DNA from: Rhabdornis inornatus
Lineage: Eukaryota; Chordata; Aves; Passeriformes; Rhabdornithidae
Direction: 5' to 3'
DNA: 64,000 nt
Assembly (NCBI GenBank): GCA_013397075.1
Contig: VWZS01000321.1
Coordinates: forward strand, 2,186,179-2,250,178
The notes under the pieces were generated by a model. It searched no databases. It was not told the origin of the DNA and saw only the letters and a list, made by a program, of their open reading frames with translations. The position numbers were made by a program, and so were the translations under genes. Below are positions 59,201 through 64,000 of this stretch, piece by piece (the first letter of the stretch is position 1; each line of letters begins with the position of its first letter).

Positions 59201-62010
59201 GCATAAACCATCAGGGTTTTGCTTGAATTACATAGAATTATTTTTACTAGATTTCATAAAGATAGGTTTGATGAAGGAAACAAGAATAAGACAAAGAAAC
59301 AGGCAGGTAGGAATGTAACTGCCTTACACTTTCATAGTGTCTCCTTGATTTAAATAATGGATAGAGCTAAATCCAAAATGCTAGGACTAATACAGTCAAA
59401 TACAGCATGGGAAGACAGTTTAAAAGAACATGTAAATTTTCCCCATAATGGACAGGATGGCAAAGCTAAGTAGGAATGTTTCCCATTTGCTTAGTTTGTG
59501 GGTCTGAGCAGTCCATCAAGACAGTTTCTACAGCTGCAAACCCCCACCTAGTGAAGTATTTAAGAGATACACCTAACCTGACTTCTGTAGGCAGCTTCCT
59601 TCAAGCTCCACTTTGCTCCCCTCTGTTCAGATTTCACAGTGACCCTCTTTCCCAATCTGGCCATGTACTCAGGACTCTTCATGCCCTAAGAGAACCTAGA
59701 CTGATGTTGTAAAGCATCCTTTCAATAAACCAAGGAGACAGTACAGCAGTCTGTTCTAATGGAGACACATGAACTGAAATTAACAGTGAAAGGAATAACA
59801 AACAGCTATCAAACAACTGAGCATTTACAGCAATGAGCATGTCATTTATTTACAAAACAAACAGAACAGCAACAGAGCCCAATGTTAGACTAAAAATGAA
59901 AAATATCAATGTTTTGACTGAAGTGATCTCTGAAACAGTAATATTGACAGATAGCCCTAAACTGTGAAACTTTCTAGTTCTCAGTTACTGGTAACTCCTC
60001 ATGCTCATTTGTAAGAGTCAGTTAATCACTGAGAGAAAAATCCCAACATGGAAAGCAACCTCTGTGCAGGGAGAAGTCACTCAAGATGTTCTCTTCCCCA
60101 CACCCCAACCTTCTGTCAATGAGGAAGCACATATAAATCCACATAAGAATTTAGTGATGCACCTAATTCAACAGATCAATCCAGAGTGTTTTGCAAAGTT
60201 ATAGATTAGAAATCATACTCTGACCATGCTACATAGAAAATTCAGAGTTTTAGAAGTAGTTTCATTATTAAGCCTCTCTGATAATGCATTCTGTCCCAAA
60301 GTAAGCCATTTAAATAAATTAATGGCAATTTCAGCTCTTCCAGGTTTCCATTGAGCTTAAATTATAAGATTAAACAAACATAATCTTCTTTAAGAGTTTA
60401 GTGAGAAGTTTCTACATCAAATCATTCTAATCCTATTGTTAATACAGTTTGGTTATATTTAGGGACAGCACTTCCCTGCTTATCAGATATAACCAAGATT
60501 CACAGAAGTGCTTAATCGAGAAAGTTCTCCTAGAATTATCAGTCAGCATCACAGTATCTGCCTCAGGACACATTCTAGGCCTTTCAATATAACATCATCC
60601 CACACTACATTTCACTTAATTTATTTAAATCAGTTTAATCCCAAACGTTTTACATAGCAGAAGTAGAAAATGTCTCCTCACATGTGGTTAAATCACTTGA
60701 CTGCTATATAAACACTTGTACATCACAATCTATCTGGCTCACGTTGGTGATCGTTTTCTTTTCATGCTAACATTTCTTTCAACATACAGCAGCACTTATG
60801 TATGGCCAAGATCCCACAAAGCAGAGCTTGGCAGCAGCTGGGGTACTACAATGCAGTCACAGCCACCTGCCAGCACAACTGGCCAAAACTAAAACAAGCA
60901 AACAGAAGCAAAAGCAAAACAAACATTAAAATAATTTTTATAAATTAAAAAAAAACCCCTCCAAACAACAACAAAAAAAAGCCCTAGACACTAAAGGCAA
61001 TTGGCCCATTGGCCTGGCTACTGATAGTATAAGAAGCAAACAACTAATAAAGATGACACCTGGGACACAAACTGGCCAGAGCCAATTCGTAGCTATCCCT
61101 TAAAACGCCTTTCTGTGCAAACACAGGTTTCAGTTGCCCACCTTTCAGAGACTGGAGCCTGCCAGACCAGGTTGAACATTCAGCAACATCTGCTTGAATT
61201 ATCTACAGCTTTCAATCCCAAAACCAAAGCTTATGAAATGTGATTCTTCATTTAATTTCCTATATTTGAAACTGATTATTCAAATCTACTCATGAGACAG
61301 TTCTCAAGATCTGTTGAGGACATGGATTGGTTTGAAAAGCAAACTAAGGAACAAAGCAGAAAATTTGACAGGACCAGGGAGAAAATGCTAAGGGAGAAAA
61401 AAGACAATTGTGTTTTTATTGCACTGTTATTAGCTATAACTTGTAATTGCTGTGGGATAGTTAATAGACTATTCAGGTTGACAATTTAAGTCAGAAGTTT
61501 ATTATTTCATTCCTGATGCTGAACACTTGAAATTCTTCAAGTTCTTACATCCCAGGTGAATCCTATATGCATAATACTTGAAAACACATTCTTTATCATA
61601 AAGAAAAATAGATTTAAGCATACTTGCAAGCATTTTATATATTCATACAATTCTCAAACTACTAGGTTAATTCCTGAGACTATTTTTATCTCTTGCTCTT
61701 GTGCTTATTGTTGTCTTATTTCATATTCTGTTACTACTTGTAACCTACATTAATGCTGTCTCATTGTAGTGCAATAATAAAGCAAATAATTACCTAAATG
61801 GTGAAAAGAATGTATTCCTCACTATCTTGCGTAAGGATGAAAACTGAACATTTCAGGGATTCCAACAACTCATTTCTCTTAATAGAAGGGGGAAAAAAGA
61901 GCTTTAAAGACTCTACAAATTCTGGCTCAAGTAAGAAGCTCACAAAGGGGACTAAGCCACAGAGACACATGCACACCATCACATCACACAAAAACAAAAC
62001 TGTTTCTCAC
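56241..62010. other. Unique non-coding DNA, no gene confirmed
   Basis: No transposon or RNA gene is recognised. Homopolymers include T15 at 56621-56635 and A16 at 58210-58225. A/C-rich patches lie near 60890-60985. A hydrophilic open frame at 61292-61489 and minus-strand open sequence at about 61793-61880 lack decisive splice framing. The latter is open in two frames, showing how misleading such stretches are here. Confidence 0.5.
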
Positions 62011-62052
62011 CACCAGCCAGTTCATAGACCCAAACTCCTTCCCCAGCTCCAT
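62011..62052 (-). CDS. Small candidate exon, unknown gene
   Basis: On the minus strand, a very strong acceptor (GTCCCTTCACACTGCTTTCAG) precedes 42 bp that end at GTGAGAAAC. Two frames are open. One reads GAGEGVWVYELAG after a split codon. The other begins MELGKEFGSMNWLV with a potential ATG. The acceptor is the best evidence, and the donor is mediocre. No family is recognised. Confidence 0.2.
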
Positions 62053-64000
62053 CTGAAAGCAGTGTGAAGGGACAGGAGCTGGGAAGTGTCCCAGAATGCA
62101 CAGATAATGCTGGCAGCAGCACTGGCTCAAACACACTGAAGTTCAGCTGTTGCTGTATAGCAGTTTCTTCAGACTGCTAAGTTGCATGATCCTGGCTGTA
62201 TTTTTTACAACAGCCACCTCAGTACAGGACCTGGTGTGGTGAAAAATTCTGGAGTTGTGTTTCCTCTCACATAAATTCCTATTTCTCTTCTTCTTTGAGA
62301 CATGCAACATTTAATTGCACCCAGGTCCCAAAGTGAGCTTTTAAAATATGCATGATGTTTACATTATGTACTATGGGGGTTTCAAGACTAAAACCCTAAA
62401 CTGTATTTTTCCAGTTTAAAATGCCTGTCAATTAAAAACTTTAAACTTTGCCAGTTTTAACTACAGAGAGGAGTACTCTGTCCCAGACCACCATCCAAAC
62501 ACACCCTTGCTTGTATAAAACTCTTGTACATTTTTGGTATCTTGACTACAGAATTAAAGCGTCCAAGATCTGTTCAATATTGCTTAGCACTGCATCTTCA
62601 GGACAGGGGTACAAATACAAACACTTACGTAAACAACTGGAAGCAACTCCAAAAAACTCTTGGTTTTTTTCCTTCTTTAGGAAGAATTAACACAGCAGTA
62701 ATAGAAACTAGCTTTCTACAGAAGCAGCTCTCACAACTAGCACATTTAAGATTGCACCACAAGTAGTTACAAGAGACGAAAATTGGTTGTTACATGCCAC
62801 CAATAGCATGTGGAACTGCTACAGTGAAATATCACAGACACGTTTTCTTCTCTTTTTCTTTCAGTTCCAAAGACAGTCATAAACCTGGTTGGCTCCCTGG
62901 GTAGCTGTGTTAACACTAAAAACACTGCCCAACAGGAATGATTGCAATCACACCACTACAATCTTCTACAGAGGAGGACAATCATACAGATCAGTGTATG
63001 GTCAAATTGCCCCTTAATTCTCACTATGTCCATCTACTCTGGATACCCTTACTTTGTATTTTTGTTTCTCAGTCATCACAGAACTGAGAGCTGCAAGAAA
63101 AAGAGAAAGAAACAACGTGAATAGTCCATGGGTAAGAGCAATACTGGACTGTCAGGAACTAAAAATAGTTGATAGCATGTGTATCAGGCTTTTTTTTTTT
63201 TTTTACTCTCTACCACTGTCCATTTCAGGCATCCTGTTAGTAAGATTAATGATTTTGCAGCTAAATACAAAGAGCTGCAATTTGAGAGGTCTACAAGAAA
63301 ATAAACCTTATCAGACTTCCCCCCAAGTAACAGGTGTAAATTACAAAATGAAAGGGCCTAGAAAAAGTTTTAAGCCTAACTTTAGAAAAATATAGTATTA
63401 GCATCAGATTCCAGCGGGATGGAGATAGAGAAGCAGGAAGGAAATGCTCCCAGCAGTGTTTCCTACCTTGAAGGGACAAGCTAGCCACACGAACAGGGAA
63501 CACCTACTTCTTCCACGATGTGTACATTACTGAATGCAAGATCTGTTGGTCCTTTGGGCTTCTGTTTTAAACAGAATTAAAAAGATATTAGCTTGCATTT
63601 ATGAAGACTATAATTGGACTTCAATGTTCTTGAGACAGCTTCTGAGCAAAATACAAAGAGACTGCATTATGTATTAGTAAATGCAGCATTTAAAGTAGCA
63701 ACAGTACTGTCTCATAGCTAAATGTTCAATTCTTCATAAATGTGATCAAGTCCATGAAATGCAGTGCCTAAACCAGTTAAATCCCACCTACAACACAGAC
63801 ATTCACCTTTATCTGCTTGCATAATTTATGCTTTCAGCTCCTCTCCCTATTCCTTCTCTCACCACAGTCCTCAAGCCTCAGCCAGGCACCAGCCAACTTC
63901 TCACTTTGCTGCTGGCAATTACAAAGTGAGCACCTGCTCCACCCACAGCAGCTGTGCAGGTCCTTGACTGCTTGGAGGACAGGTCTGAAGTGCAGACACC
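62053..64000. other. Unique non-coding DNA
   Basis: No gene or transposon is recognised. T15 lies at about 63190-63204. A donor-like CAAG/GTAGGA on the minus strand at about 63465 has only frames interrupted by stops upstream. Confidence 0.5.

Noticed and set aside
61292..61489. 65-codon hydrophilic frame with a hydrophobic end
   Set aside because: It resembles a short coiled-coil/membrane protein, but has no splice sites, no promoter context and no recognised homologue; a chance frame is as likely.
61793..61880. Minus-strand open segment with a TAG/GTAATT donor
   Set aside because: Two overlapping frames look equally coding-like and the longer one stops at the donor, so no exon can be chosen.
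1..64000. tRNA, rRNA, snRNA, CRISPR or prokaryotic operon
   Set aside because: No tRNA A/B-box pair with clover-leaf, no snRNA-like start, no regular direct-repeat array and no compact gene arrangement were seen by eye on either strand.

Overview
The window looks like a vertebrate nuclear genome, most probably a bird. It is AT-rich, has long stretches of unique non-coding sequence and no prokaryotic gene organisation. Its recognisable repeats are sparse, 5'-truncated CR1 LINE fragments and single (solo) long terminal repeats of endogenous retroviruses. CR1 by itself indicates a sauropsid (bird or reptile). The low repeat density makes a bird the likelier source; that step is inference. A run of 13 Ns marks a small assembly gap.

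No gene can be named. Most open frames of 60-145 codons behave like chance frames in AT-rich DNA. On the minus strand between about 31 and 37 kb there are four open, splice-flanked candidate exons. The best are at 34828-35092 and 36532-36563: their reading phases join across the intron, and the joined peptide looks like a compact alpha/beta domain that I cannot assign to a family. A separate plus-strand candidate, 50999-51141, has a very strong polypyrimidine tract and donor. All are predictions without homology support. The exons do not chain into one transcript from what I can see.

Layout. 1-4.9 kb: unique DNA. 4.9-5.2 kb: CR1 3' end with internal deletions. 5.2-23.7 kb: unique DNA with several blocks that look like conserved regulatory elements, one carrying an 18-bp palindrome of overlapping forkhead-type motifs. 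23.7-36.6 kb: scattered minus-strand exon candidates, an ERVK-type solo LTR (33772-34452) and a CR1 fragment. 36.6-48.1 kb: unique DNA and a short CR1 tail. 48127-48677: a second solo LTR, minus orientation. 50.4 kb: a minus-strand CR1 tail. 52730-53644: a third solo LTR containing the N gap. 53.6-64 kb: unique DNA.

The strongest results are the three solo LTRs. Each was delimited to the base by TG...CA ends and perfect target-site duplications (6, 6 and 5 bp), and none has retroviral internal sequence next to it. The LTR and CR1 copy near the 31-37 kb exon candidates lie antisense to them, the arrangement usually tolerated in introns.
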